A stretch of 64,000 nucleotides of DNA from contig NC_088864.1 in NCBI RefSeq assembly GCF_032884065.1, positions 22,124,994 through 22,188,993 of the forward strand, read 5' to 3'. Shown piece after piece: positions 12,233 to 25,225 of the stretch. The notes under the pieces were generated by a model. That model was not told where the DNA came from. It did no database searches and saw only the letters and a program-made list of their open reading frames with translations. Origin of the DNA: Artemia franciscana (lineage: Eukaryota; Arthropoda; Branchiopoda; Anostraca; Artemiidae). Position numbers and translations under genes: made by a program. Positions within the stretch are counted from its first letter, which is position 1. Each line of letters starts with the position of its first letter.

Positions 12233-15221
12233 TTAAAAACATAAACATAAAAATAAAAACATAAAAGAACCTGCAAAATGCTTAATAATGGTCTTGTTGT
12301 CATAGAAAGTAGTAGTTATACATATGGGGTTCTCTAACAAGGTGAATCCAATGGTGTTATTTGCGTTAAGATTACTTTGTCTTTGTGGGTGTTTCCCCTC
12401 TTTCTCGAAAATCAGGCCATTTTTCTCAGGCTCTTACCTTTTGATGAGTTTCACAAAAATTAATGAGTTTTATGCGCTATGTTTTTAAATATATATAATT
12501 TGTTTCAAGTTAAAATACATTTTATAGCCTGCACAAAAAGCTGATTCTTTTGACGTTATAAAAACTATAAATTACCAGCTTAAAAAATGGGTTTCCTGAA
12601 GGAAGTGGAGTCAATTGATTGAAACTTTCACAAATGGTTCCAGAGCCTAAATTTTGCTTCGAGGAGGTCTTTCAAAGTATCTACCACCCCACTTCTCTCT
12701 CTTCAAAGGGCACTGGCTGTTCCTAAACTTAGACAAGCTTTATTCAATAGAAGTATAGGTGCTTACGTATTATAGCGACCAAACGTCGTTCTTGATCTGT
12801 AATGAAGCCGGTTTTCTGTGTCCATTCGGAGATAATCAGCTTCGCCTGAGCGATATAAAATACTATGTAGCTATATTTTAATTAAATACTTAATATATAG
12901 AAGTGGTTAGGTTAGCTTAGGGTTGGTTAGGTATATAATGTGTTGCATCCTGGGCGGCCTGCTTTCTATAATTCTCTGTTGTATTTTCCATAACTTTGTT
13001 AGTATAGTATTATATTTTCATCGTTTTTTGGTATATTTCATTATGATTAACCTAGCTTCACTTCTTTGGTGTGGTTACTGTAATATGTAATTACCAAAAT
13101 GTAATCTAGGAAATATATCTGCAGCACAAATGAGGCCACAGGTAAACGTTTCCCTCACTCAATCTAGCAACTCACCGGCATAGTAAAAAGCACAACATTG
13201 ATAATTTTATCCTCCTCCAAAAATAGCCTGTATTTTTAGAAATTTTTCCTTTACTTTAGCTGCTCCTCTTTCAGAAAACATAAGCTGCACATCCTTTGAA
13301 ATCGGATTTTGGCTGAGTTCCTTTTTTACCTCACTTTAACTTAAAAAAAAAAAAAATCCACGCAAACTTCTGCTTACCGTTTTCAATTATATCTACCGTT
13401 CCTTTTCCAACTTTTTGTGCATGCTTGCAAAGTCTTCAATTTTCCCACATAATCTGAGAACCACTTCAAACTTCTTATGCCATATTTAACATAAAAGTAT
13501 TTGATGGGAATTTTAGTAAGTATTTAAGTATTTTAGTAGTTAATTTTAAGTAGTTAAGTATTTGAGTATTTTATAATCTTTGTTGGTGTTGATGTTGGTA
13601 ATTTTAGTTTAAATTTCTTGTTTTTAGCTCATGCAAATACAATCGCTAGTAAAATTGTTAAATAACAAATTATGTCAGGACAACACCGGCAGAAAAACAC
13701 AACCTATAGGAAGAGAAGTGTAAACGATACTTGAAAGTTCGTGGGAAGGGAATTTGTAGCAAAATAACACTGAGACTTTTGATTTCCCCTTTAAAAAGCC
13801 CACTTAAAAGCCTACTTTAAAAGCCTTTAGCCCACCGTCGTGGTCTACTACTTCTCGTTTGACCCGATCATTGCTTGGAAAGAAAAGATTTAAAAAAGGC
13901 AAACACAACAGCCTTACTAACCGTACTAAAATGTGATTTAAGATGAGGAAGTGTAAATCTCATGCTTAGGATTTTTTACAATAAGAAATCGATTGGCTTG
14001 CTCAAAACTTGCTTTCTTTAGCCTCTCGTTTCTATTTTGATTAGAATTAATGTTTTGTGGGGAAAATTACAGAAATGGTACCTTCTTGTGTCACTTTTTA
14101 TCACTTCTTAAAATGCATGGAAAGTGTGAAGTTTCGCTCAAATGGTTGGTTGTGTTCTATGACCAGGGGATCAATATTGATTAATCCTGGTGAAACATAG
14201 AAACAAAAAAATCCTCTTGTCCAAAACTGTGCATAATTGCTTCTTTCTTGCGTCTCTTGTCCATTTTTTTCTGTGCCCAGTATTCGGCCTCCCCTCCTTA
14301 CAAGCGTATAGCCCGAGCTTAAAGTCCCTATTTGGATACATATTTAAAATTGGACTGATCGTTTGTACTTTTAAAACAATTGTTATTTTATTGATTTAAG
14401 CGTCTTATGATTGTGTTTCAACAGATTTTAAATCACGGCTTATTAAAACAAAATTCTGAATTTTATTATCAACTTGGATGTAGATAAAGCTAAATATAGG
14501 GAAAAAAAAAACAAGAATATAAAATGCGTAGGGATTGGTCGTCTTTTTGAATTAAAGACGATTGATTAGAAAAACTAATCACTTTGACTCTCGGATGGGA
14601 TATTGACATTGTATTGTAAGACGACTACAGAGTCTGTCTCTGGGTTAGGACGATTCCTTTCCCGTTGAATTCCAAACATTTCTTTACCAAATAGGATCTA
14701 AAGAGAAAAAAGGGGGTAGCTTTTTGTTAGGCCAATTAGAATGAAAGCATTAACGATGCTTCTTTGCTATTTAGGGTTTGTTTGATGGAAAAAAATTATC
14801 AGGCTTACGTTTCAAGAACCTTAAGTATTTTCAGCCTTTCATACTTCTTTAAGCAGTAATAAACTAATATTTCAAAAATGATTTACTGAGTTGACAATGA
14901 TTACTTCGTATTCTAGTAGATCTAAAAGAATGGTCTCTACACCATTTCCTTTGATGCATCTGTAAGGAGAGGGGGAGGTGTTTTTGATCTGAACTTAACC
15001 ACTGAAATTCCATTTTTACGGTTCCTTCCACATTTTTCAGTTTCTCAACGAATATAATTCTTTATTTTTGGGGCAGGGCCTTTAAGATTTATAACAACCA
15101 AAATATTTACCCCTTTCCACATCGAATAAATTCTTAGTCATGCGCCAGTCTCTCTCCTTAGCTATGCTTGTATATGTATAATGCTGTACTTGTGCTCATA
15201 CTGCTATATCTTGGAAACTAT
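12233..15221. other. AT-rich non-coding stretch, no gene recognised
   Basis: No coding motif found. GGTTAGGTTAGCTTAGGGTT at about 12905 resembles degenerate TTAGG repeats. Short hairpins around 14530-14580 (GTCGTCTTT..AAAGACGAT) are present without a recognisable element boundary. Confidence 0.4.
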
Positions 15222-15592
15222 ATCAAACAGTTCGTGCTAACGAACTGTAGTAAGGAGCGATCCGGCTCAATAGGAACCAAAACTCTAAAAAATTGAATTT
15301 TGATATCAATAGCTACATCAAAAGAATCGCATTTTAATGCTGATTTTAAATATATAAGTTTCATCAAGTTTAGTCTTAGCCATCAAAAGTTACGAGCCTG
15401 AGAAAATTTGCCTTATTTAGGAAAATAGGGGGAAACACCCCCTAAAAGTCGTAGGATCTTAACGAAAATGACACCATCAGATTCAGCGTATCAGAGAACC
15501 CTACTGTAGAAGTTTCAAGCTCCTATCTACAAAAATGTGGAATTTTGCATTTTTTGCCAGAAGACAAATCACGGGTGCGTGTTTATTTGTTT

Positions 15593-15626
<34 letters not shown>

Positions 15627-16062
15627 CCCAGGGGTCATCGTATCGACCAAGTGGTCCTAGAATGTCGCAAGAGGGCTCATTCTAACGGAAATGAAAAGTT
15701 CTAGTGCCCTTTTTAAGTGACCAAAAAAATTGGAGGGCATCTAGGCCCCCTCCCACGCTCATTTTTTCCCAAAGTCAACGGATCAAAATTTTGAGATAGC
15801 CATTTTGTTTAGCATAGTCGAAAATCATAATAACTATGTTTTTGGGGATGACTTACTCCACCACAGTCCCTGGGGGAGGGGTTGCAAGTTACAAACTTCA
15901 ACCAGTGTTTACATATAATAATGGTTATTGGGAAGTGTACAGACGTTTTCAGTTTTTTTTTTTTGGTTTTGGGGGTAGGGTTGAGGGAGGGGGCTATGTG
16001 GGAGGATCTTTCCTTGGAGAAATATGCCATGGGGGAAAAAATTCAATGAAAAGGGCGCAGGA
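15222..16062 (+). mobile_element. Hairpin-rich non-autonomous element, copy 4 (3' truncated)
   Basis: Begins ATCAAACAGTTCGTGCTAAC with the short terminal palindrome and AGTAAGGAGCGA. It continues through the GAGCCTGAGAAAATTTG and GGGGTCATCGTATCGACC tracts, and stops in the tract GGGCGCAGGAC at about 16062, before the two foldback modules. It contains a 33-base T-run at 15594-15626. Confidence 0.85.
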
Positions 16063-16397
16063 CGAATGTGGTCACGTTAGAAAAAAACGTCAAATTAAGA
16101 GCTTAACATACAATGCTGGGTGTTCGGAGCCTCTCTATTATGGAGTATAATTTGAAAATAACACAACTATACGAGCGATAAAACATATATACCACAACCA
16201 TAACTCAACTAACGAAAGAACTGCTAAGAGATAACACAACAATAAAGCGAAAACAGGTGAAAACTAACGGGAAAATAAACGAACTAAGAGGTGGAAGGGG
16301 CCCAGAGAAAAAATATAATCCTTTTTCAATTTTGAGCCTAACTTCCGCAAAGGAGTAATAATGTCAGAAGCCCCGAAATACCGAATTATTTTCTTTT
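16063..16397. other. Spacer between element copies 4 and 5
   Basis: About 335 bp of AT-rich sequence with no recognisable feature. Confidence 0.4.
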
Positions 16398-18138
16398 CAA
16401 ACAGTTCGTGGTAAGGAACTGTAGTAAGGGGCGACCCGGCTCAATAGTAAACGAAATTCTAAAAAACTGAATTTTGATGCTAAAAGATACATCAAAAGAA
16501 TCGAATTTTTACGCTGATTCTAAATATATAAGTTTCAATTAATTTAGTCTTTGTCATCAAAAGTTACGAGCCTGAGAAAATTTGTCCTATTTTGGAAAAA
16601 AGGGGGAAACATCCCCTAAAAGTCATAGAATCTTAACGAAAATCACACTATCGCATTCGATATATCAGAGAACTCTATAGCAAAAATTTCAAGCTCCTAT
16701 CTAAAAAAAGTGGAATTTTGTATTTCTTGCCAGAAGACAAATCACGGGTGCGTGTTTATTTGTTTGTTTTTTTTTCCCAGGGGTCATCTTATCGACCAAG
16801 TGGTCCTAGAATGTCGCGAGAGGGCTCATTCTAACGGAAATGAAAAGTTCTAGTGTCCTTTTTAAGTGACCAAAAAAATTGGAGGGCAAATAGGCCCCCT
16901 CCCATGCTCATTTTTTTCCAAAAGTCAACAGATTAAAATTTTAAGATAGCCATTTTGTTCAGCATAGTCGAAAACCATAATAACTATGTCTTTGGGAATG
17001 ACTTACTCCCCCACAATCCCTGAGGGAGGGGCTGCAAGTTACAAACTTTGACCAATGTTTACATATAGTAATGGTTATTGGGAAGTGTACAGACGTTTTC
17101 ATGGGGATTTTTTGGTTTGGGGGGTGGGGTTGATGGGAGAGGGCTTTGTGGGAGGATCTTTCCTTTGAGGAATATGTCATGGGGGAAGAGAAAATCAATG
17201 AAAAGGACGCAGGATTTTCTAGCATTACTATAAAGAAAACAATGAAAAAATAAACATGAAAACATTTTTTCAAATGAAAGTAAGGAATAGCATTGAAATT
17301 TAAAACGAACAGAGATTATTACGCATATGAAGGGTTCTAAAAATACTTTAGCATAAAGAGCGAGGTATTTAGGAGGAGATAAATACCTCGCTCTTTATGC
17401 AAAAATATTTTTAGTGATTTCAACTATTTATTCTACGGCCTTTTTTATTCAGGGGTCATTCTTAAAGAATTGGGACAAAACTTACGATTTAGTGTAAAGA
17501 GCGAGGTATTAACGAGGGTACAAACCCCCTCGTACACATAATAAAAATATAAGAATATAAAAGTTTGTTACGTAAGTTAATTCTTAAGTTACGTATATTT
17601 TTTGCTAATAAAAACGTTCGTTGAATATTAAAAGTTCTAGTAGCCTTTTTAAGTAACCGAAAAATTGGAGGGCAGCAAGGCCTCCTTCCCCACCCCTTAT
17701 TTCTCAAAATCGTCTGATCAAAACTAAGAGAAAGCCATTTAGCCAAAAAAAAAGAATTAATATACTAATTTTATTTCAATAATTTATGTGCGGAGAGCCA
17801 AAATCAAACATGCATTAATTCAAAAACGTTCAGAAATTAAATAAAAAAAAACTAGTTTTTTTAACTGAAAGTAAGGAGCGACATTAGAACTTAAAACGAA
17901 CAGAAATTACTCCGTATATGAAATGGGTTGTCCCCTCCGCAGTCCCACGCTCTTTACGCTAAAGTTTTTAATTGTTTTAAAAAGTAGAATTGTGGCAAAG
18001 AGTCAAACTTTAGCGTAAAGAGCGTGGGACTGCGGAGGGGACAACCCATTTCATATACGGAGAAATTTCTGTTCGTTTTAAGTTCTAATGTCGCTCCTTA
18101 CTTTCAGTTAAAAAAACTAGTTTTTTTTTTTATTTAAT
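16398..18138 (+). mobile_element. Hairpin-rich non-autonomous element, copy 5 (full length)
   Basis: Begins CAAACAGTTCGTGGTAAGG and ends ...CTAGTTTTTTTTTTTATTTAAT. Sections in order: terminal palindrome; body with TTTGTTTGTTTTTTTTCCC; C-rich/G-rich tract; first palindromic module GTAAGGAATAGC...GCTCTTTA (about 17280-17530); body with TGTGCGGAGAGCC; and the large terminal foldback at 17850-18120, with near-identical arms around CTCTTTACGCTAAAG. The small open frames inside (for example 16959-17273 minus) recur in other copies only because the DNA recurs, and are broken differently in each. Confidence 0.9.
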
Positions 18139-18304
18139 CTTCAAGGTTAAACCGTGCTGAAACCAATCTTTTTCCAACCGGAGTTTTAAGAGTCAGAATA
18201 AGAGGGGAAATCCATTCACAAGACAAATATATTTCATAGATTTTTTTTTCTCCTATTGATTATTTTTACTTTACAAAAGAAACAGTCTACCTAATACTTT
18301 GGTA

Positions 18305-18375
18305 ATCAAATAGTTCGTGGCGACGAACTATAAGTAAGGAGTGACATGGCTCAACAGTAATAGTGTTGCTCATTT
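18305..18375 (+). mobile_element. Hairpin-rich non-autonomous element, copy 6 (terminal fragment)
   Basis: Only the terminal palindrome (ATAGTTCGTGGCGACGAACTAT) region, AAGTAAGGAGTGACATGGCTCA and a few following bases are kept. Confidence 0.7.
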
Positions 18376-21220
18376 CTTTTATTTGAAAAATTTATTCTTA
18401 TTTCATTTCTGATTGTTTTTCAAATAATGCCTGGAAATACCCCCTCCCCCCAATCCTCCTCCGTCTAAACCCTACAACGCAAAAATAGAATACGAAAAAG
18501 AAATACATACGCAGCCCGCCGTAATGAGCTAAACATTCGGCATTACGCGTGCGCAAAGAGGCGAATTCATGAAGAGAGGTCTAGATTGAAGTGTTTCAAA
18601 AATCTTCAATGGAGATTATAGGCTTTTCCACTTCTGTTCATATACTTATGCTTTGGTTCTTCCTTTGCCAAAGGAAACAGCAGTCTACCTAATAATTAGG
18701 CAATAATCAAGAAAGAGGCGTGCCTCCATTCCATGTTTTCCCAAAGCTAAAAAAAAAAAATGGGTTATTCAGGGTGTTGAAATCTAAAGATTATCAAAAT
18801 ATATACACCGTAAGATGTTTGGAAAGCTTTATTATTGTTGTTATTTTTCTGGGAATGTCTATGAATAAGCACACAATTGCACATGAAACTTTAATATAGT
18901 TCAGAATTTTTCTCGGGGGGGGGGAGTGGTTTGAAGTTACCAGAAGTGGATTTCTGGTTTAAAATTTTCTGCTTTTCTTGTAAAGATGTACACTTCAGGT
19001 ATGTGCCAAGAGTGTATATCTCCAAGTATGTACCAATTTTTACTCCGGATATGTACGCTGGTGAGGTTGCACTCTCAATCCAAATACATCACGATTTATA
19101 CGCATTGTCAATATTTCTCGTTATTTTTCATGTAACTCGCCTATCAAACAATAGAATACACAGTAACTATAACCAAAAAGAAATTGAACAACACTGCAAA
19201 GTTTTTCGCACATAAGTAATGAGCGACAATTATTTTGTACAAGCATAAATTATATTTTATATGGGGTTGGTTATACCACCCCTTAAGCCCTCTGCTCAAT
19301 GCTTTAATTTTTCACAGTCTTCACAGTCTTCATCTCAACGCTTTAATGTCTAACTTCCCCCTTTCAGCACATTCGATCCCTCAGGCAAAGTAGACAAAAA
19401 AAAATTAAATGATTGTTAATGTATACTGATTCTTATAAAGAGGGGATGGAGGGGAGTATTTCTCCTCATGTGCTGAGTTATTTCATTTCACTTTATTTTT
19501 CCCGTTACCTTTTACTTTCTTGTGAAAATATGTATGTTATTGATCAGAAAAAATGAGTCTATGAAAAATGCTACGGTGAACTTCTTTTCTCACTTTTTCG
19601 TCAGGTCTATTTTTGCCATATTGAACCACTTTTGAACCTCTTTGTGAACTTTTATTTTTAAGAATTAATAAAATTGGCCTAAGAAAAAAAATCTGGATGA
19701 GCCTCTTTTGTCACTTTCGTGTGCATTGAATGTTTCTCATATGAAAACCCCTTGCACCTTTTCGCATATATTTATCTCTTACAACAAAAGAAAACAACCT
19801 GAAAACACCATGATATTGATCACTTTCTTGCTATGACCATTTTTGTTAAGGAGGTTTACTCCTCTTTTATATAGCTTTTAGAAGTCCTCTCAATAATTCC
19901 CTAATAAAAGTCTTTTTTACTTTTTAGTCATGTGCATTTTTTGTCATATTATTAAGAGATAGTAAATATTAAATTCTTGTTTAAAATTTTCAAGTGTTTG
20001 AAAGGACTTGTACCCTGTTTTAGTGTGTCATGGCTCTTTCTTAGTCATAATAAGTAATTTCAAAGTGAAAAGTGAAAAATAGGAGATCAAACCAGATCTT
20101 TGTTACTAATTTGGTAAACATGGCAAGAATAACGAGTTGCAAATTTGCATATGGTCTTGTATAAACTAGTGAAAGCCAAAAAGGGAAATTTTAAGCATTA
20201 ATCGTTTGTTTCTCTACTTTTGCCAAACATATTTCTTTACATATTTGAAGTTTAATCTCTTCTTGAATTGTTGTATCGAACTTAATATGGGTTACTGGAA
20301 TAAAAGATATTAACTCACTAACCGGATTTGGTGTGTGCTCAGAATTGAGGCTCCTGGGCTAGTGCTTTCCCAGAAATATAGAAATCTGAATGATTGTACC
20401 TATAATGTCTTGTAGTTTTCATATAATTGGCTTATTTTTTGTTTTTGAGCTCTTGGTGCAAGATACTCTTTCTAAGCTAGCTGTAATAGCAGTAAAATAA
20501 TAATATCATTTGATTCCCTTTTCAACGGTCTTTTCAAATATAATATTTGCTACCTTGACAAATGCATCTGTTTCTGTGGCTGTTTAGGCCTCTTTTACGC
20601 CCGGGGAAAAATTTTAATTAGCGCCCCACTTCCCTGTTTCCCAACAATTTTCAGGCCAAATGTAAACAAAATTTTCTTTTATTGACAAAAATTATTTCCA
20701 ATTTATTAACTAATTAACAATCTATTTTTATCATAATTTTGATTTAATTATTATTACTTAATCAATTCCTGTTTTTTATTTAATGTTAATAATTACTTTT
20801 ATTTATTGTTATTAATTACTTTTATTTATTAATTCCACCATCTGTTATTTTCGTTTATCATCCATTTATTATTTATTACTTAATTTTAATAAAAATAATT
20901 TTCAAAAATTACAAAATTATTATAACCATTAAGTTATTTTTTTATTTAGCGCCCTTGAAATGTCTACGTCTGAAGCAAGTGCCCCCTCTGCCCTCCCTTA
21001 TAATCACCTATGGTCTAATCCCTCTATTTTACCTAATAGCTTTTGTTTACTTTTGGTTGTTACTTAATATGACTTGTTAGAGCCCGCTAGTAAAGCGGAG
21101 AAGTCTCGGTTGTAACCAAGAGGACACAAGGGTGCTACATAACATTTTAAGGGATTTCATTGTCTTTCAAGACGTTTTTCTCAGGAAACCCTTATAATCT
21201 AAAGATTCATTGTTCACTTT
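18376..21220. other. AT-rich non-coding stretch
   Basis: No gene recognised. 19550-19990 looks like weakly repeated T-rich units of roughly 120-160 bp (CTTTTGTCACTTT.. motifs). 20690-20945 is extremely AT-rich (TTAATTATTATTACTTAAT type). The 94-codon frame at 18931-19215 has no recognisable motif. Confidence 0.4.
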
Positions 21221-21293
21221 AAGATTTGAACCTAAGACTAGAGATTTCCCCAATGACCGGGCAAGTGTCTTAAGCATCTGTACCAGCAAACCA
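21221..21293 (-). repeat. tRNA-derived SINE-like head
   Basis: Read on the minus strand this starts GGTTTGCTGGTACAGATGC and ends TAGGTTCAAATCTTA. It has a good match to the pol III B box (GGTTCAAATC) about 50 bases after an A-box-like TGGTACAGATGCTTAAG. There is no intact cloverleaf, so I read it as a degenerate tRNA-derived SINE head rather than a functional tRNA gene. Confidence 0.4.
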
Positions 21294-21477
21294 TTCATAA
21301 TCTTTTGATTTGGGAAATAATTCGTACGTTATCACCTTTTAAACGCAAGGAGAATCTCATGTCCTGCTTACGAGAACGATTAAATTGTTCACATGTTTCC
21401 AACCCTTTCCACATAACAGCGCAAGCATCCCAATGCTATTGATTTTTGCTCTAATGCATGTACCTGCCTATTACAGT

Positions 21478-23500
21478 GTTATTAATTTTCTAACGAACTT
21501 TAACTGTACATAATAATTTTATTGATAAAAACAAATTTACAAGCATTATTAAAACAGAGAAAAAGCAATTAAAAAACAACAAACGGAAAAAAACGTGACA
21601 AAAGCTTATAAAGGATAAAATATAAATAAAATAACCGTGAATTAAAGAAAGGTGGGAACCATAGCAAGCCATTGCAGGGTGAAAGGGGCTGGGGTTAGAT
21701 ATTAGAGATAAATTTAATCCGTATTAAGAGTTATTTCTGAGAGGTTTTAATTAAAATACCATGTTTCTACTGCTCTATTAGACGCACCTGCAAGAAAAAG
21801 AAACACATTTTTGCATTCAGTTATTTCTGAGAGGTCTGAATGAAAACGCTACGTTTTTTGACCCAAGACTATGTATGTTTCACCCCACCGTGACAATATG
21901 TGGCTAGCCCACCCTAGAATGCAACCCCAGAAGAGGAGGGTTGCTATTTGAGGTAAAATTTTATGAAAACTTTAGTTCACATTTTTCAAAGTTCCTAAAA
22001 GCAAAAATAAAGAATTTTTGCTAGAAGAAATAACACGGGTGTGCGTGTGCTGTGGGGGGTCTTTTTAGCTAAAATAAATTTCTCTGTTAAATTTTATTTT
22101 GTAGGACAATTTACACCTTTCGAAGCGAATGCACTACAGTACGACATTACTGCTTCTGAAACTCGAGGCTCAATACGCGTATAGATTTTTAATAAAGCGG
22201 TGTCTTCAGCCATTATGTGGCGAAAAGCAACAATTCTATCCAAAAGAAGGCTGAAATGCTATTGTGTGAAAATAATGAGATTTTCAATTGATTTAGAATT
22301 ATTAAAAAACTATACACACGCATATTGCACCTCGAGTTTCAGAAGCAGTGATGCCGTACGGTAGTGTATTAGTTTTTAAAGGTGCAGGTAGTCCTGTAAA
22401 ATAATGGTTAACACAGACACTTATTTTAGCTAAAAAGACTGTCCAACAGCAAAGCAGTGTTTTCTGCCATTTTATGGTGCAAAACAACAATTCTAGTCAA
22501 AAAAGGCTAAATTGCTATTGTGTGAAAATTCTGAGATAGTCCATTAATTTAGAATCACTGAAAAAAAAAACTATACGCATATTGCACCTCGAGTTTCAGA
22601 AGCAGTAATACCGTACGGTAGCATATTCCTTTCTAAAGGTGCAGGTAGTCCTACAAAATAACAGTTAACATAGACATTGACAGCAAAGGGATGTTTTCAG
22701 CCATTTTGTGGTGAAAAACAACAATTCTTGTCTAAAGAAATCCAAAAAGCTATTGTATGAAAATTATGAGATAATTAATTGATTTAGAATTGTCGAAAAT
22801 ATATAAGCATAATGCGCCTCTAGTTTCAGAGGCAGTAATTTAGTCTGGTAGTGCATTCGTTTCTATAGGTGCAGGTAGTCCTACAACATAATGGTAAACA
22901 TAAACATTTACTTTAGCCATAAAGACTGTCCCACAGTACACACGTATCCGTGATCTTTTTTCTAGCAAAAAATGACAAATTCTTTATTTTTGCTTATGGG
23001 AGGTTTTGCAAAACGTAAACACCTTTCCTTGTGTCTAATGTGATTGCTTACTAGATTGGGATAGCTACATTTTGTCACGGTGGCGTAAAATTACCACAGT
23101 CTTTGCTCAAAGAAACGTAGCATTTTGATTAAAACCTCTCGGAAATAATCGAATGTAAAACTACGTCTCTTTTTCTTGCAGTTGCGTCTGATAGATCAGT
23201 AGAAACGTGGCATGTTCATTAAGACCTTTCAGAAATAGCCCTTACTAGGGATTGAATTTATCTCTAATATCAAATTCCCCCCCCATCCTCCCTGGAATTG
23301 CTTACTTGAGTTCCCACCTTTCTTTAATTCATATCCTTTTGCTTATATTTTATGTTTTATTAGCTTTTTTCACGTTTTTTTGTTTGTTTGTTTGTTGTGT
23401 TTTAATTGTTTTTTCTGTGTTTGAATAACGGTTGTATATTTTTTATTAATAAAATGTGTATATATAATCAAAGTTTGCTAGAAAACTAATAACGACACAA
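21478..23500. mobile_element. Long-terminal-inverted-repeat element with internally amplified TIR sequence
   Basis: 21478-22165 and about 22818-23500 are inverted copies of each other. Pairs include AATTTTATTGATAAAAAC with its inverse near 23440, GAATTAAAGAAAGGTGGGAA with its inverse near 23315, and TCTTTTTCTTGCAG pairs. The arms are thus about 690 bp. Between them the inner end of the arm (TGCACCTCGAGTTTCAGAAG) is repeated directly at about 22325 and 22582 and, slightly altered, at about 22812, with periods of about 257 and 230 bp. One further copy, at about 22151, is inverted. There is no transposase frame, so it is non-autonomous. Confidence 0.85.
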
Positions 23501-23509
23501 CAGCCAGGT

Positions 23510-25225
23510 ATGAAACAGTTCGTGGTATCAAACTATAGTAGGCTAAGGAGCGAACCGGCATAATAGTAACCGAAATTCTAAAAAACAGAGTTTTTATAAC
23601 AATAGTTACATCAAAAGAATTTTATTTTAATGCTAATTTCAAATATATAGGTTTCATTAACTTTAGACCTACTCATCAAAAGTTACGAGCCTGAGAAAAT
23701 TTGCCTCATTTTAGGAAATAGAGAGAAACGCCCCTTAAAAGTCTTAGAAGCTTACCGAAAATCGCACCATCAGATTCAGCGTATCAGAGAACCCTACAGT
23801 AGAAGTTTCAAGCTCCTATCTACAAAAATGTGGAATTTTGCATTTTTTGCTACAAGACAGATCACGGATGTGTGTTTAATTTGTTTGTTTTTTCGTTCTA
23901 GTTTTTTCGCCCAGGGGCGATTGTATCGACCCAGTGGTCCTAGAATGTCGTGAGAAGGCTCATTCTAACGGAAATTGAAAGCTCTAGTGCCCTTTTTAAA
24001 TAACCAAAAAAATTGGAGAGCACCTAGGCCCCCTTCCACACTCATTTTTGTCCAAAATCACCAGATCAAAATTTTTAACATAGCCATTTTATTCAGCATA
24101 GTCAAAAAACCAAATAACTATGTTTTTGGGGACGACTTACTCCCCCACGGTCCCCGTGGGAGGGATCGCAAGTTACAAACTTTGACCAGTTTTTATATAT
24201 AGTAATGTAGTAATGGTTATTGGGAAGCGTGCAGACACTTTCAGGGGCATTTTTGGTTGGGGTTGAGGGGTTGAGGGGAGGGGGGGTTTATGCGGGGGGA
24301 ATTTTCCATGGAGGAATTGTCGTGCGGGAGGAAAATTTCCATGAAGGGGACGCAGGATTTCTTAGCATGTTTTTAAAGAACAGTGAAAAAATATGAAAAA
24401 GTTTTTCAACTGAAAGTAAGGAGCAGCATTAAGGCTTAAAACAAACAAAATTATTACGTATATGAGAGGATCACCTCCTCCTAATACCTCGCTCTTTACG
24501 CTATAGTAATTTTATTAATTTCAACTATTTGCTCTACAGCCTTTGTGATTTAGGTTCAATTCTTAAGAAATTGAGAAAAAATTTAAGCTTTAGTGTAAAA
24601 AGCGAGGTATTGACGAGGGGGTGAACCTCCTGATATACGTAATAAAAATATACGAATGTAGAAGTTCGTTACGTAAGTTAATTCGTAAGTTACGTATGTT
24701 TTTACTAATAAAAACATTCGTAAAAAATTAAAATCTCTAGTTGTCTTTTTAAATAACCAAATAATTGGAGGGTAACTAGGCCTACTCCCCTCCTTTTTTC
24801 CCAAAATAGTCCAAACTGTGAGAACGTCATTTAACCATAAAAATAAACTAATATACAAATTTCGTTTTAATTATTCATGTGCGGAGAGCCAAAATCAAAA
24901 CATGCATTAATTCAAAAACGTTCAGAAATTAAATAAAAAACAGGTTTTTTTAACTGAAAGTAAGGAGCGATATTAAAACTTAAAACAAACAGAAATTACT
25001 CCGTATATGTAAGGGGCTGTTCCCTCCTCGGAGTCACGCTCTTTACGCTAAAGTTTTTTACTGTCTTAAAAAGTGGAATTGAGAGAAAGAGTCAAACTTT
25101 AGCGTAAAGAGCAGGGCGTTGAGGAGCGAACAGTCCCTTTTATATACGGAGTAATTTCTGTTCGTTTTAAGTTTTAATATCGCTCCTTACTTTCAGTTAA
25201 AAAAAACCTGTCTTTTTTATTTAAT
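23510..25225 (+). mobile_element. Hairpin-rich non-autonomous element, copy 7 (full length)
   Basis: Same section order as copy 5. It starts ATGAAACAGTTCGTGG, with a decayed terminal palindrome and a small insertion (AGTAGGCTAAGGAGCG). The first palindromic module is at about 24415-24640 and the large foldback at 24940-25205. It abuts the right end of the long-TIR element at 23500, so one inserted at or very near the edge of the other. Confidence 0.9.

Noticed and set aside
12138-12932. TTAGG-like runs suggesting telomeric sequence
   Set aside because: Only two short, interrupted runs (about 30 bases each). Such GGTTAGGTTAG words are common inside arthropod chromosomes.
15836-17273. Open frames of about 70-104 codons inside the hairpin-rich elements
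   Set aside because: They recur only because the element recurs. Each copy breaks them differently and they contain runs encoded by G- or T-tracts.
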